A stretch of 64,000 nucleotides of DNA from Nannocystis sp. RBIL2 (GTDB lineage: Bacteria > Myxococcota_A > Polyangia > Nannocystales > Nannocystaceae). The notes beneath the pieces are model-generated. The model was not told the DNA's origin. It saw only the letters and a program-made list of their open reading frames with translations, and did not search any database. Location of the stretch: assembly GCF_026626745.1 (NCBI RefSeq), contig NZ_JAPNJW010000001.1:1456001-1520000 (forward strand). The letters are read 5' to 3'. How positions within the stretch are numbered: the first letter of the stretch is position 1; the number at the start of each line of letters is the position of its first letter. Below, piece after piece: positions 41,974 through 52,267 of the stretch. A program made the translations under genes and the position numbers.

Positions 41974-43152
41974 GACGGCGAGGGTGGAGGAGCCGGCCGA
42001 TCCGGCAACGTCGAGCGAGCGGCGGCCGCACCGCCCCCAGCTAACTCAGCACAGGGTGCAGCGGCCTCGGCGCGGCCGAGTGATCGGTCCGCGGTGACCT
42101 CGCCGCGGCGCGGCCAGCGATCGCGGTGCGACTCTGGCGGACCCCTCTCGTTCGGGCGCGCTTCATCCCAATGACCGCCACGCGCTCATGACGATCGAGC
42201 CCCGCTCGGCCACGACCTTGAGGACGCGCGTCATCGAACCCGGCCGGCAATCGGGGCACGGCCCTGGGCGCCGATGGATAAATGACAGCACAGCGCACCC
42301 ACGAATCGACACAGCGAGCAATGGCCGATGCTCGCTGCAAGCGATGCCAGCCAATGACCCGCGCATCCACCTCCGGCTCCCCGCAGAGGTCGACGAAGCT
42401 CGCCCGCGTCCCGCGTGGAGTCAGCCCCGATCCCGCGCCGGCGGGTGCGAGAGACCAGTGGCGCCGCCGCGGCCGGCAATTGCTCGCCGCGAAAGAGCCC
42501 GCCTGCGCGCGCCGACGACTGCCCGTCCGCGGCCCTGCGTGAGGCCGTGGAGCGACCTGCCCGACCCATGAGCCAGCTCACGACCGCACCCCGAATGCGC
42601 GACCAATTGTTCGGATTCCGGCCCGCACAAAAGCTCTAGACACCGAGCCAGCCGGCGATCGCCGGAAATACTCACGCCGAACACGAGATCCGGTTCACAC
42701 GCGATTGTCGATTCGCACGACTCCCGCGTCCGGACGAAATCCTCGCATTGCACATACCACATCCGACATCGGCGCCGACTGACGACTCTCCTCGCTAGAC
42801 CCTTCGACGGCCTGTGCCTGCATTCTCGCGCGAAAGAAGATTCCCCGTGACTCGTCATGATTCGCAGCCCGGCCAGCGCACCGTCTCCCCGCGCGAGGCT
42901 CGCTGCACCCTCCGGAGCTTCGCAGCAGGCCGCGGCGCCCCGAGCCGCCCCCGGGCCTGATACTGCCATCAGGGGCTCGCTGTGCCGGCACGTGCCGGCA
43001 CACCGCCCGCCTCGCGGCGGCCCGTCACTGGCCGACCGAGGCGAAATCACTGCGTTCTTTCATGGTCGGCCGCGTGCAACGGGGGGCGAAACAGCCGACC
43101 GCTGCGAGGCCGCACCTTCGTGCCCGCATTCGCGATCCAAGGAAGATTTCCC
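41974..43152. other. About 1.2-kb intergenic region upstream of the NRPS-PKS gene
   Basis: I see no supported gene; short frames on both strands lack ribosome sites and family features. GC content drops locally around 42600-42860. It must contain the promoter of the NRPS-PKS gene and probably of the divergent gene at 41973. No operator could be identified. Confidence 0.6.
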
Positions 43153-46100
43153 GTGCCCACCCACGATTCGACCCCTATCGTCCTCTCTGCCGCCCTCCGC
43201 GAGCTGGCCTTCGGCCGGCGCACCGACTTCCCGCGCGATCGCAGCATCGCAGACGTCTTCGAAGAGCAGGTACGCCGCGCCCCGGATGCGATCGCGCTGC
43301 GGTTCGAGGGCCAGGACACCAGCTACCGCGAGCTCAACCGGCGGGCGAATCGCCTGGCGCGGCGGCTTCGGGCCCACGGCGTAGGGATCGACGCCCCTGT
43401 CGGGATTTTGCTCGACCCGTCGCCCGCGGTGGTCATCGCCTTCCTCGCGATCGTCAAGGCGGGCGGCGCCTATGTCCCGCTCGATCTACAGCACCCGGCG
43501 AACCGCCTCGCCAGGATGATCGAGGACACCCGGCCGACTGTCCTGCTCGGGAGCCGCGAGCTGGCCGCTCGATGCGGGTTCACCGGCGATTGCATCGAGT
43601 ACCCCGGCGCGGACCTGGACGCGCCGACCGATGACGGCGACGACGTCGACGTGCGCGGCGGCGCCGGTCCGGAGGACATCGCGCACGTCCTCTTCACCTC
43701 CGGCTCGACCGGCCGGCCCAAGGGCGCGAGCATCCTGCACCGCGGCGTGCTGCGGTTGGTCGTCGACACCGACTGGATCCGGATCGGGCCGGACGATCGC
43801 GTCGCGCAGGTCGGCAGCTTCTCGTTCGACATCGCCACAGTCGAGGTCTGGGGCGCGCTCCTCAACGGGGCCTGCCTGTGCATCATCCCCCGCAACGTCC
43901 TGCTGTCCCCTGCCTTGCTGGCGCGGACGCTCGCGGACGAGCGGCTCACCTTCCTGGTCCTGAGCACGCCGCTGCTGCATCGCTTCGCGTCGATCGTACC
44001 GGGCGCCTTCGCCGGGCTGCGCACGCTCGTCGTCGGCGGCGACGTCCTCGATCCGAAGTGGGCCCGCGAGCTGTTCGCGGCCGGCAAGCCCGAGCGCCTC
44101 GTCAACATCTACGGCCCTACCGAGTGCACCACTGGCTCGACGTGGTTCGAGCTGCAGGCGCCGCCCGAGCTCGCGGCGAGCATCCCGATCGGCCGGCCGA
44201 TCGCCAACACCACCGTGTACCTCCTCGACGAGCGCCTCGAGCCGGTCGCGCTCGGCGAGCCCGGGGAGGTCTGGATCGGCGGCGACGGGGTCGGGCGCGG
44301 CTATTTGAACCGCCCCGAGCTGACCGCCGAGCGCTTCGTCCGCGACCCGTTCGCCGCCGATCCCGGCGCCCGTCTGTACCGCACCGGCGACCGCGCGCGC
44401 TGGCTGCCGGACGGCAACCTCGAGTTCCTCGGGCGCGTCGACAATCAGGTCAAGGTCCGAGGCTTTCGCATCGAGCTCGGTGAGATCGAGGGCGCCCTGC
44501 GGGCTCACGCGGCCGTCGGCGACGCGATCGTCCGGGTCCGCGAGGACGTGCCCGGCGACAAGAAGCTCGTCGCCTACGTCTCGCCGCGGCCCGGCCACGC
44601 CGTCGACGTCACAGCCCTGCGCGAGCACCTCGCGCAGCAGCTCCCGCCGTACATGGTCCCGCAGGCGTTCGTGGCGCTCGCCGAGCTGCCGCTCAACGTC
44701 CACGGCAAGGTCGACCCGCTGAAGCTGCCCGCGCCGCGCTTCGAGGCCGACGCGCGGGTCGCCCCCCGCGACGCGCTCGAGGCCTCGCTCGCCCAAATCT
44801 GGGCCGACGTCCTCCGGCTCGCCGAGGTCGGCGTCCACGACCGCTTCCTCGAGCACGGCGGCGACTCGCTGCTCGCCCTGAGCGTGCTCGATCGCATCCA
44901 CCGCGAGCACGGCGTCATCCTCTCGGCCCGCGCAGTGTTCGAGGCGGCGACCATCGAGGGGCTCGCGCGCGCGGTCGAGGCCGTGCGTGCGGCCGGCGAG
45001 GCGACTGCGACCGCCCCGCTGACGCCGGTCGACAGGTCCCGGCCGCTGCCGCTGTCGTTCGCCGAGCGGCAGCTGTGGTTCGTGGCCCAGATGGCCCCGG
45101 ACAGCAGGTCCTACAACGAGCCGTTCACCCTGCACCTCGCCGCGGACACCGATCCGGAGCTGCTCGAGCAGGCGCTGCGGGGGGTCGTCGAGCGCCACGA
45201 GATCTTGCGCACCACCTACGCCCTCGCCGCGGACGGGCCCGTCCGCATCGTGCACGCCGCCCTGCCGCCGACCTTCGCGCGCGAGGACCTGCGGGGGACG
45301 CCGGCGGAGCTGCGCGAGGAGCGGGCGCGGGAGCTCGCCACGCGCGACGCCCGGGCGCGCTTCGACCTCGAGCGCGGCCCCCTGCTGCGCGCCACGTTCG
45401 TGCGGCTCGACGACGCCGCGTGCCGGCTCTACCTGACGTGCCACCACGTCGTCATCGATGGCCTGTCGATGGCGCTGTTCCTGCGCGAGCTCGAGGCGTG
45501 CCACGCCGCTCTGGCAGCGGGCCAGCGCCCCGAGCTCGCCCCGCTCTCGCTGCAATACGCCGACTTCGCGGCCTGGCAGACGGACGAGCACCAGCTGCGA
45601 GCGAACGCGCCGCACCTCGAGTACTGGACCTCGCAGCTGCGAGGCGTCGGCACCCTCGAGCTGCCCGGCGCCCGCCCACGCCCGGCGACCCCGAGCCACC
45701 GCGGCGCGCGGCACTACCTGCACATCCCCGCGGCGCTCGCGGCCGACGTCAAGGAGCTGGGTCGGTCCGCCGGCGCGACCCCCTTCATGACCTTCCTGGC
45801 GCTCTACGGCGTCCTGCTGCAGCGCACCTCCGGCAGCGACGACTTCGCGATCGGCGCCACCTTCTCCGGCCGCGCCCGGCCCGAGCTCGGCGCGGTCATG
45901 GGCATGTTCGCCAACCTCCTGCCGATCCGCCTGCGCGCCGCCGCGGACCTGCCGTTCCGCGACCTCCTGGCGGCGGTCCGCGCCGCCTGCCTCGAGGCCT
46001 TCGAGCACGACGCGCCGCTGCCCTCGATCATCGAGGCGGTCAACCCCGAGCGCCACGCGAACATGAACCCGCTGTTCCAGGCCTCGTTCACGCTCGAGCC

Positions 46101-49100
46101 GGCCCTGTCGGCGCCCGGCTCGGCGTGGCGGATGGAGCAGTTCGAGATCGACACCGGCGCCGCCAGGTTCGACCTCTCGTTCGAGCTCGACGAGCGCCCC
46201 GACGGCGTCCTCGTCCGCATCGAGTACAGCACCGATCGGTTCGACGCCTGGCAGATCGAGGCGATGGCCGGTCACTACCTCGAGCTGCTGCGCGGCGCCA
46301 CGCAGCGGCCGGACGCACCGCTCCGCCAACTCCCGCTGCTCCGCGGGCCGGAGACCGCGCAGCTCCTCGCGTGGAGCCGTGGGCCCCGCGTGGACGCGCC
46401 GGCCGAGGCGCTGCATCGATTGTTCGAGCAGCAGGCGTCGCGCACCCCCGACGCGCCCGCGGCGGTGTTCGAGGAGCGCTCCCTCACCTATCGCGAATTG
46501 AACGCCGCCGCCAATCGCCTGGCGCGTCACCTCCGCGACGTCGGCGTCGGCGTCGGCGACATGGTCGGCATCTGCATCGAGCGCTCGCTCGACATGGTCG
46601 TCGGCGTGCTCGCCATCCTCAAGGCCGGGGCCGCCTACGTGCCGCTCGACGCCTCGTACCCGCCGGCGCGGCTCGCCTTCATCCTCGCGGACACGAGCAT
46701 CCGCTGGATCGTCGGCGAGACGTCGACGCGCGAGCTCGTCGCCGGCTCCGGCGCCACGTTCCTCTGCCTCGACGAGCTCCGCGACGTCCTGGCCGCCGCG
46801 CCGGGCGACGACCTCGACGTCGCGGTCGCGGCCGACGACCTGGCGTACGTCATCTACACCTCCGGCTCGACGGGGACGCCCAAGGGCGCGCTGATCGAGC
46901 ACCGCAGCGCGTATCACTTCTGCCGCAGCGTCGCGGCGCCGCTGGGCTTCGGCCCCGGCCTGCGGGTGCTGCAATTCGCCCGCCTCGGCTTCGATGCCTC
47001 GGTGATCGAGATCTTCGTGACCCTCGCGTCCGGGGGCACGGTCCACCTGGCGCATCAGCGCGACCTGATCCCCGGCTTCGAGCTCGCCGAGCTGCTCGCG
47101 CGGCGCCGGATCGGCCTCGTGTGCCTCCCGCCCTCGGCGCTGGCCATGGTGCCCGCGCGCGCGCTGCCGGAGCTGCGGGTGCTCATCGCCGCCGGCGAGG
47201 ATTGCCCGCAGGCGCTCGTCGACGCCTGGGCGCCCGGGCGCAGCTTCTTCAACGTCTACGGTCCGACCGAGACCACGGTGCTGGCGACCATCGCCGAGTG
47301 CGTCGCGGGCCGCAAACCGCCGATCGGTCGGCCGATCGCGGGGGCCGACACCTACGTCCTCGACGCCGCGCTGCAGCTCGTCCCCGCCGGCGTGCCCGGC
47401 GAGCTCTACATCGGCGGCACCGGCCTCTCTCGCGGCTATCTGCGGCGCCCGGAGCTGCAGGCCGAGCGCTTCGTCGCGGTCCCCGTGGCCGGCGGCGCGA
47501 CGCTCTACAAGACCGGCGACCGCGTGCGCTTCCTGCCCGGCGGCGAGCTCGAGTTCCTCGGGCGCCTCGATCATCAGGTCAAGCTCCGCGGCTTCCGCAT
47601 CGAGCTCGGCGAGATCGAGGCCGCGCTGCGGCAGCACCCCGGGGTCCGCGACGCCGCCGTGGTCGTGCAGTCGATCGCGGGCGACAGGCGCCTGGTCGGC
47701 TACGTCGCAGCGCCCGCCGGCGCGCGCGAGGACCTGCCGCGCAGCCTCAAGGAGCGCCTCCGCGGCCGGCTCCCGGACTACATGGTGCCGGCCGAGATCG
47801 TGGTGATGGACGCGCTGCCGCTCGGGCCCAACGACAAGCTCGACCGCAAGGCGCTGCCGCTGCCCGAGCGCTGGGGTCGCCCCGAGGCGGAGCGGCCCGC
47901 GAAGGGCACCCAGGAGGTCCTGGCGGACATCTGGCGCCGCGTCCTCGGGATCGCCGAGGTCGGCCTGCGCGACGGCTTCTTCGACCTCGGGGGCAGCTCC
48001 CTGCTGCTCGCGCGCGTCCAGGCCGAGATCGCCGCCGCGCTCGGCGTCCGGCCCAGCATGGCGACCCTGTTCCAGTTCCCGACCCTCGAGGCGCTGGCGC
48101 GTCACCTGGGCGGCGAGGTCCGGCCCGCGCGAGACGAGCGGCCAGTCGAGCGCGCTGCGGCGCCGCGCCCCGGCGGGATCGCCATCATCGGCATGGCGGG
48201 CCGCTTCCCCGGCGCGGGCGACGTCGACGCCCTGTGGACCCTGCTCGTCGAGGGCAAGGAGGGCATCACCCGCACCGACGAGCCCGCGGACGATCCAGCG
48301 TACGTGCGCGCGGCCGGCCTGCTCGCGGGCGCCGACGAGTTCGACGCCGAGTTCTTCGGCTACACCCCGAAGGACGCGCGGCTGACCGACCCGCAGCAGC
48401 GGCTGTTCCTCGAGTGCGCCTGGGAGGCGCTCGAGCGCGCGGGCTACGACGCGCAGCGCGTCGGCAAGACGGGCGTGTTCGCCGGCTCGGGCGTGCCGCG
48501 CTACTGGCTCGAGCAGGTCGCCCTGCAAGGCGGCGGCGCGCCGACGGCCGCGTGGTACCAGGCGATCCTCGGCAACCCCTGGCAGTTCCTGGCGACGACG
48601 ACCGCCTACAAGCTCGGCCTGCGCGGCCCAGCGCTGACGGTGCAGACCGCGTGCTCGACCTCTCTGGTCGCGGTGCACATGGCCTGCCAGAGCCTGCTGA
48701 CGGGCGAGTGCGACGTGGCCCTCGCCGGCGGCGTCTCGCTCGCCACCCTCGGCGAGGCCGGCTACGTCTACGAGGAGGGCAGCATCCTCTCGCCCGACGG
48801 CCGCTGCCGGCCGTTCGACGCCCGCGCCCAGGGCACCGTCCCGGCCAGCGGCGTCGGCGTGGTGGTGCTCAAGCGCCTCGAGCGAGCGCTCGCCGACGGC
48901 GACACGATCCACGCGGTCATCCGCGGCTCGGCGATCAACAACGACGGCGCCGACAAGATCGGCTTCACCGCGCCCAGCGTGCAGGGCCAGCGCGACGTCA
49001 TCGCCGCGGCCCACGCCGCCGCCGGCGTGCGCCCGCACGACATCGGCTTCGTCGAGGCCCACGGCACCGCGACCCCGCTCGGCGATCCGATCGAGGTCCA

Positions 49101-51846
49101 GGCCCTGCGCCTGGCCTTCGGCGCCGCTCCCTGCGAAGCGCCGTACTGCGCCCTCGGCTCGCTCAAGAGCAACCTCGGCCACCTCGACGCCGCCGCGGGC
49201 GTCGCCGGCCTGATCAAGGCGGCGCTGGCGATCGAGCACGCGTACCTGCCGGGCACCCTCCACTTCGAGCGCGAGAACCCCGAGCTGCAGCTCGCGGGCA
49301 GCCCGTTCTACGTCCGCCGCGAGGGCGCGCCGTGGCTCACGCCGGCGGGCGTCGTGCGCCGCGCGGGCGTGAGCTCGTTCGGCATCGGCGGCACCAACGC
49401 GCACGTGATCCTCGAGCAGGCCCCCGCGGCCTCGGCCCCCGCGCACGCGTCGGAGCCGGCGCTGCTCGTGCTGTCGACGCGGCGCGAGGACGGCATCGAC
49501 GCGGCCTCGCGCCGCCTCGCCGACCACCTCGCGGACCACCCGACGCAGTCGCTGGCCGACGTCGCGTTCACCCTGCAGCAGGGCCGCGCCGCGCTCGCCC
49601 ACCGCCGCGCGGTCGTGTGCCGCAGCGTCGACGAGGCCCGGCGCGCGCTCGCTGCCCCGGCCCCGCTCCGCCGCGCCCGGCCGCGCGCCCCCGAGGTCGT
49701 GTTCCTGTTCCCCGGCGGCGGCAGCCAGCGCGTCGGCATGGGCGCGGGGCTCTACCGCAGCGAGCCGGTCTACCGCGACGCGATCGATCGCTGCGCCGCC
49801 CTGTTCGCCCGCGAGCTCGGCGGTGACCTGCGCGCCCTCCTGTTCCCGCCCGCGCAGGACCGCGACGCCGCGGCCGCGCAGCTGCGCCTGCCCTCGTGGA
49901 ACATGGCCTCCGTGTTCGCCACCGAATACGCGCTGTCGCAGCTGCTCGCCGCGTGGGGCGTGCGCCCGGCGGCGATGATCGGCCACAGCCTCGGCGAGTA
50001 CACCGCCGCCTGCCTCGCGGGGATCCTCGCGCTGGAGGACGCGGCGGCCCTGGTCGCCCTCCGCGGCCGGCTGTGCGACTCGATGCCGGCCTCGGCGATG
50101 CTGGTCGTGCCGCTGCCGCCGACCGAGCTCGCGCCGCTGCTCGGCGACGGCCTCGCGCTCGCCGCGGTCAACGGCCCGAAGCACGTCGTCGTCTCGGGCC
50201 TCGCGCGCGCGATCGACGACCTCGAGGAGCAGCTGCGCGGTCGCGGCGTCCAGACCCACCGCCTGCAGCTCGCGGGCGGCTTCCACTCCCCGCTGGTCGA
50301 GCCGGCGATGGCCCCGCTGACCGCCCGCGCCGCCGCCATGCGCCTGCACGCGCCGACCCTGCCGGTCGTGTCCAACGTGACCGCCGACTGGCTGCGCGAC
50401 GACGACGCGCGCGACCCGAGCTACTGGGCGCGCCACCTGCGGCAGACCGTGCGCTTCTCGGAGGGGCTCGCGCGCGTCCTGCAAGACCCCGGGCGGATCT
50501 TGCTCGAGGTCGGCCCGGGCAAGTCCCTCGCCACGCTCGCGCAGCTGCACCCCGACGCGGGGCCGCAGTCGGTGATCGTCAGCGCCCTCGGCGACCGCGC
50601 CGCGGACGACGACCGCGCCGCCCTCCTCGAGGCGATCGGCGAGCTGTGGTGCGCGGGCGTCGAGATCGACTGGACGGCCCTCCACGGCAGCGCCCCGCGG
50701 CGCCGCGTCCCGCTCCCCACCTACCCGTTCGCGCGCCAGCGCCACATGCTCGACCGGGCCCCCGCGCGCCGCCCCGAGCCCGTCGTCCACCTGCCGCGGC
50801 CGGTCCTCGCTGCCGAGGCGCCGGAGCCCGCGCCCGCGACCGAGCGCGTGCTCGCGGCGCTGTGGGAGGAGCTCCTCGGCGTCGACGCGGCGCAGCTCGC
50901 CGCCGGCAGCGACTTCTTCGACCTCGGCGGCACCTCGCTGCTGGCGGTGCAGATGATCCGCGCCGTCAAGGATCGCCTGCGCGTCCCCCTGACCGCGCAC
51001 GCGATCCTCGAGCACCGCACCCTCGGCGCCCTCGCCCGCGTCGTCGACGAGGCGCGCCCGCAGTCGACGCGACGCGCAGCGAGCCCGCTGCTGATCCGCC
51101 TGCAGGTGGGCGCCCCGGGGCACACCCCGCTGATCCTCGTCCAGCCGATCGGCGGCACCGTCTACACGTACATGGCCCTCGCGCGCGAGCTCGGCGCGGA
51201 GCGCCCCGTGTACGCCTTCCGGGCCCTCGGCCTCGAGGACGGCGAGGTCCCGGAAGGCAGCGTCCCGGAGATGGCCCGCCGCTACGTCGAGGAGTTGCTC
51301 GAGCTCCAGCCCGAGGGCCCCTACCTGCTCGGCGGCCACTCCTCCGGCGGCGTGATCGCCTACGAGATCGCCGGCCAGCTGCTCGCGCGCGGCCACGTCG
51401 TCGAGCGGGTCATCCAGGTCGACACCGTGACCGTCGAGCAATCGCACCGCCTCGGCGTCCGCGACATGCACGACGCCATCCAGCTGGTCGAATCGTTCAA
51501 GGCCATCTCCTCCGAGCTGGCGACCTCGCTGCTCGTCGCCATGCGCTCCGACCCGCGGCTCGGCGAGGTCATCCTCGCCACCAACAAGGCCCTCGCGCTC
51601 TACCAGCCGGCGCGTCACGCCGTGCCCCTCGTGTACCTCCGCGCCAGCGAGCGCGACCCGGTGCTCGATCCGCACGCAGACGCCTGGTGGCGCGCCCAGA
51701 CGGCCGGCGGCTTCGAGGCCCACGACGTGCCGGGCAACCACTTCTCGGTGATGGAAGACCCGCACGTCGCGGCGGTCGCCCGCGTGCTCCGCGAGCGCCT
51801 CGATCCCGGCCGCCCCGAAGTCGCCCCGCTGCGCGGCGTGGCCTGA
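43153..51846 (+). CDS. Hybrid NRPS-PKS: A-PCP-C-A-PCP-KS-AT-ACP-TE
   Basis: A 2,897-residue assembly line from the GTG at 43153 (AAGGA ribosome site). Domains in order: A1 (TSGSTGRPKG about 182, YGPTE 320, NVHGKVD 515); PCP1 (Ser572 in GGDSL); C (HHVVIDG, His764); A2 (TSGSTGTPKG 1236, YGPTE 1369, NDKLDRK 1560); PCP2 (Ser1616 in GGSSL); KS (Cys1834 in TACSTS, His1970, His2010); AT (GHSLG, Ser2279; GGFHS about 2375); ACP (Ser2595 in GGTSL); TE (GHSSG, Ser2730). No KR, DH, ER or epimerase is present. It would couple two amino acids, add one malonyl-type unit, and release the chain; an unreduced beta-keto or cyclised product is predicted. Confidence 0.96.
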   Translation: MPTHDSTPIVLSAALRELAFGRRTDFPRDRSIADVFEEQVRRAPDAIALRFEGQDTSYRELNRRANRLARRLRAHGVGIDAPVGILLDPSPAVVIAFLAIVKAGGAYVPLDLQHPANRLARMIEDTRPTVLLGSRELAARCGFTGDCIEYPGADLDAPTDDGDDVDVRGGAGPEDIAHVLFTSGSTGRPKGASILHRGVLRLVVDTDWIRIGPDDRVAQVGSFSFDIATVEVWGALLNGACLCIIPRNVLLSPALLARTLADERLTFLVLSTPLLHRFASIVPGAFAGLRTLVVGGDVLDPKWARELFAAGKPERLVNIYGPTECTTGSTWFELQAPPELAASIPIGRPIANTTVYLLDERLEPVALGEPGEVWIGGDGVGRGYLNRPELTAERFVRDPFAADPGARLYRTGDRARWLPDGNLEFLGRVDNQVKVRGFRIELGEIEGALRAHAAVGDAIVRVREDVPGDKKLVAYVSPRPGHAVDVTALREHLAQQLPPYMVPQAFVALAELPLNVHGKVDPLKLPAPRFEADARVAPRDALEASLAQIWADVLRLAEVGVHDRFLEHGGDSLLALSVLDRIHREHGVILSARAVFEAATIEGLARAVEAVRAAGEATATAPLTPVDRSRPLPLSFAERQLWFVAQMAPDSRSYNEPFTLHLAADTDPELLEQALRGVVERHEILRTTYALAADGPVRIVHAALPPTFAREDLRGTPAELREERARELATRDARARFDLERGPLLRATFVRLDDAACRLYLTCHHVVIDGLSMALFLRELEACHAALAAGQRPELAPLSLQYADFAAWQTDEHQLRANAPHLEYWTSQLRGVGTLELPGARPRPATPSHRGARHYLHIPAALAADVKELGRSAGATPFMTFLALYGVLLQRTSGSDDFAIGATFSGRARPELGAVMGMFANLLPIRLRAAADLPFRDLLAAVRAACLEAFEHDAPLPSIIEAVNPERHANMNPLFQASFTLEPALSAPGSAWRMEQFEIDTGAARFDLSFELDERPDGVLVRIEYSTDRFDAWQIEAMAGHYLELLRGATQRPDAPLRQLPLLRGPETAQLLAWSRGPRVDAPAEALHRLFEQQASRTPDAPAAVFEERSLTYRELNAAANRLARHLRDVGVGVGDMVGICIERSLDMVVGVLAILKAGAAYVPLDASYPPARLAFILADTSIRWIVGETSTRELVAGSGATFLCLDELRDVLAAAPGDDLDVAVAADDLAYVIYTSGSTGTPKGALIEHRSAYHFCRSVAAPLGFGPGLRVLQFARLGFDASVIEIFVTLASGGTVHLAHQRDLIPGFELAELLARRRIGLVCLPPSALAMVPARALPELRVLIAAGEDCPQALVDAWAPGRSFFNVYGPTETTVLATIAECVAGRKPPIGRPIAGADTYVLDAALQLVPAGVPGELYIGGTGLSRGYLRRPELQAERFVAVPVAGGATLYKTGDRVRFLPGGELEFLGRLDHQVKLRGFRIELGEIEAALRQHPGVRDAAVVVQSIAGDRRLVGYVAAPAGAREDLPRSLKERLRGRLPDYMVPAEIVVMDALPLGPNDKLDRKALPLPERWGRPEAERPAKGTQEVLADIWRRVLGIAEVGLRDGFFDLGGSSLLLARVQAEIAAALGVRPSMATLFQFPTLEALARHLGGEVRPARDERPVERAAAPRPGGIAIIGMAGRFPGAGDVDALWTLLVEGKEGITRTDEPADDPAYVRAAGLLAGADEFDAEFFGYTPKDARLTDPQQRLFLECAWEALERAGYDAQRVGKTGVFAGSGVPRYWLEQVALQGGGAPTAAWYQAILGNPWQFLATTTAYKLGLRGPALTVQTACSTSLVAVHMACQSLLTGECDVALAGGVSLATLGEAGYVYEEGSILSPDGRCRPFDARAQGTVPASGVGVVVLKRLERALADGDTIHAVIRGSAINNDGADKIGFTAPSVQGQRDVIAAAHAAAGVRPHDIGFVEAHGTATPLGDPIEVQALRLAFGAAPCEAPYCALGSLKSNLGHLDAAAGVAGLIKAALAIEHAYLPGTLHFERENPELQLAGSPFYVRREGAPWLTPAGVVRRAGVSSFGIGGTNAHVILEQAPAASAPAHASEPALLVLSTRREDGIDAASRRLADHLADHPTQSLADVAFTLQQGRAALAHRRAVVCRSVDEARRALAAPAPLRRARPRAPEVVFLFPGGGSQRVGMGAGLYRSEPVYRDAIDRCAALFARELGGDLRALLFPPAQDRDAAAAQLRLPSWNMASVFATEYALSQLLAAWGVRPAAMIGHSLGEYTAACLAGILALEDAAALVALRGRLCDSMPASAMLVVPLPPTELAPLLGDGLALAAVNGPKHVVVSGLARAIDDLEEQLRGRGVQTHRLQLAGGFHSPLVEPAMAPLTARAAAMRLHAPTLPVVSNVTADWLRDDDARDPSYWARHLRQTVRFSEGLARVLQDPGRILLEVGPGKSLATLAQLHPDAGPQSVIVSALGDRAADDDRAALLEAIGELWCAGVEIDWTALHGSAPRRRVPLPTYPFARQRHMLDRAPARRPEPVVHLPRPVLAAEAPEPAPATERVLAALWEELLGVDAAQLAAGSDFFDLGGTSLLAVQMIRAVKDRLRVPLTAHAILEHRTLGALARVVDEARPQSTRRAASPLLIRLQVGAPGHTPLILVQPIGGTVYTYMALARELGAERPVYAFRALGLEDGEVPEGSVPEMARRYVEELLELQPEGPYLLGGHSSGGVIAYEIAGQLLARGHVVERVIQVDTVTVEQSHRLGVRDMHDAIQLVESFKAISSELATSLLVAMRSDPRLGEVILATNKALALYQPARHAVPLVYLRASERDPVLDPHADAWWRAQTAGGFEAHDVPGNHFSVMEDPHVAAVARVLRERLDPGRPEVAPLRGVA

Positions 51847-51859
51847 AGGACTGCTCACC

Positions 51860-52267
51860 ATGTCGATCGAAGCCAACAAGGACCTCGTGCGCCGCCTCGT
51901 CGAGGCGCTCAACCGCGACGACGCGGCCGCGTTCGAGGCAATCGTCGCCCCCGAGTTCCTGCTCCGCGACGCGGTCGTCCCCACGCCGCCCGGCCCCACC
52001 GGCTTCCGCCAGGTCGCAGCCGTCTTCCACGCCGCCTTCCCCGACTTCGAGGAGACCGCCGAGGACGTGATCGCCGAGGGCGACAGGGTCGTGCTGCGCT
52101 GGACGGCCCGCGGCACCCACCGCGGCGAATTCCTCGGCGTCGCCCCGACCGGCCGAGTGATCGGCTTCTCGGGCATGGCGGTGTTCCGCGTCGCCGACGG
52201 GATGCTCGTCGAGTCGTGGCAATGCCACGACCGCCAGGGCATGCTGCGCCAGCTCGGGCTGGCCTGA
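51860..52267 (+). CDS. SnoaL/NTF2-like protein, possible cyclase
   Basis: A 135-residue protein, 13 bp after the NRPS-PKS gene, with an AAGGA site. The NTF2 cone fold is visible (NKDLVRRLVEALNRDDAAAFEAIVAPEF, FRQVAAVFHAAFPDFEETAEDVIAEGDRVVLRW, GVAPTGRVIGFSGMAVFRV). SnoaL-like proteins include polyketide cyclases and esterases. The position makes cyclisation of the hybrid product plausible, but not established. Confidence 0.85.
   Translation: MSIEANKDLVRRLVEALNRDDAAAFEAIVAPEFLLRDAVVPTPPGPTGFRQVAAVFHAAFPDFEETAEDVIAEGDRVVLRWTARGTHRGEFLGVAPTGRVIGFSGMAVFRVADGMLVESWQCHDRQGMLRQLGLA

Noticed and set aside
42421..43050. A 209-codon minus-strand frame in the gap before the NRPS-PKS gene
   Set aside because: Arg/Gly/Ser-rich with no motifs and low codon regularity; typical of random open frames at this GC content.
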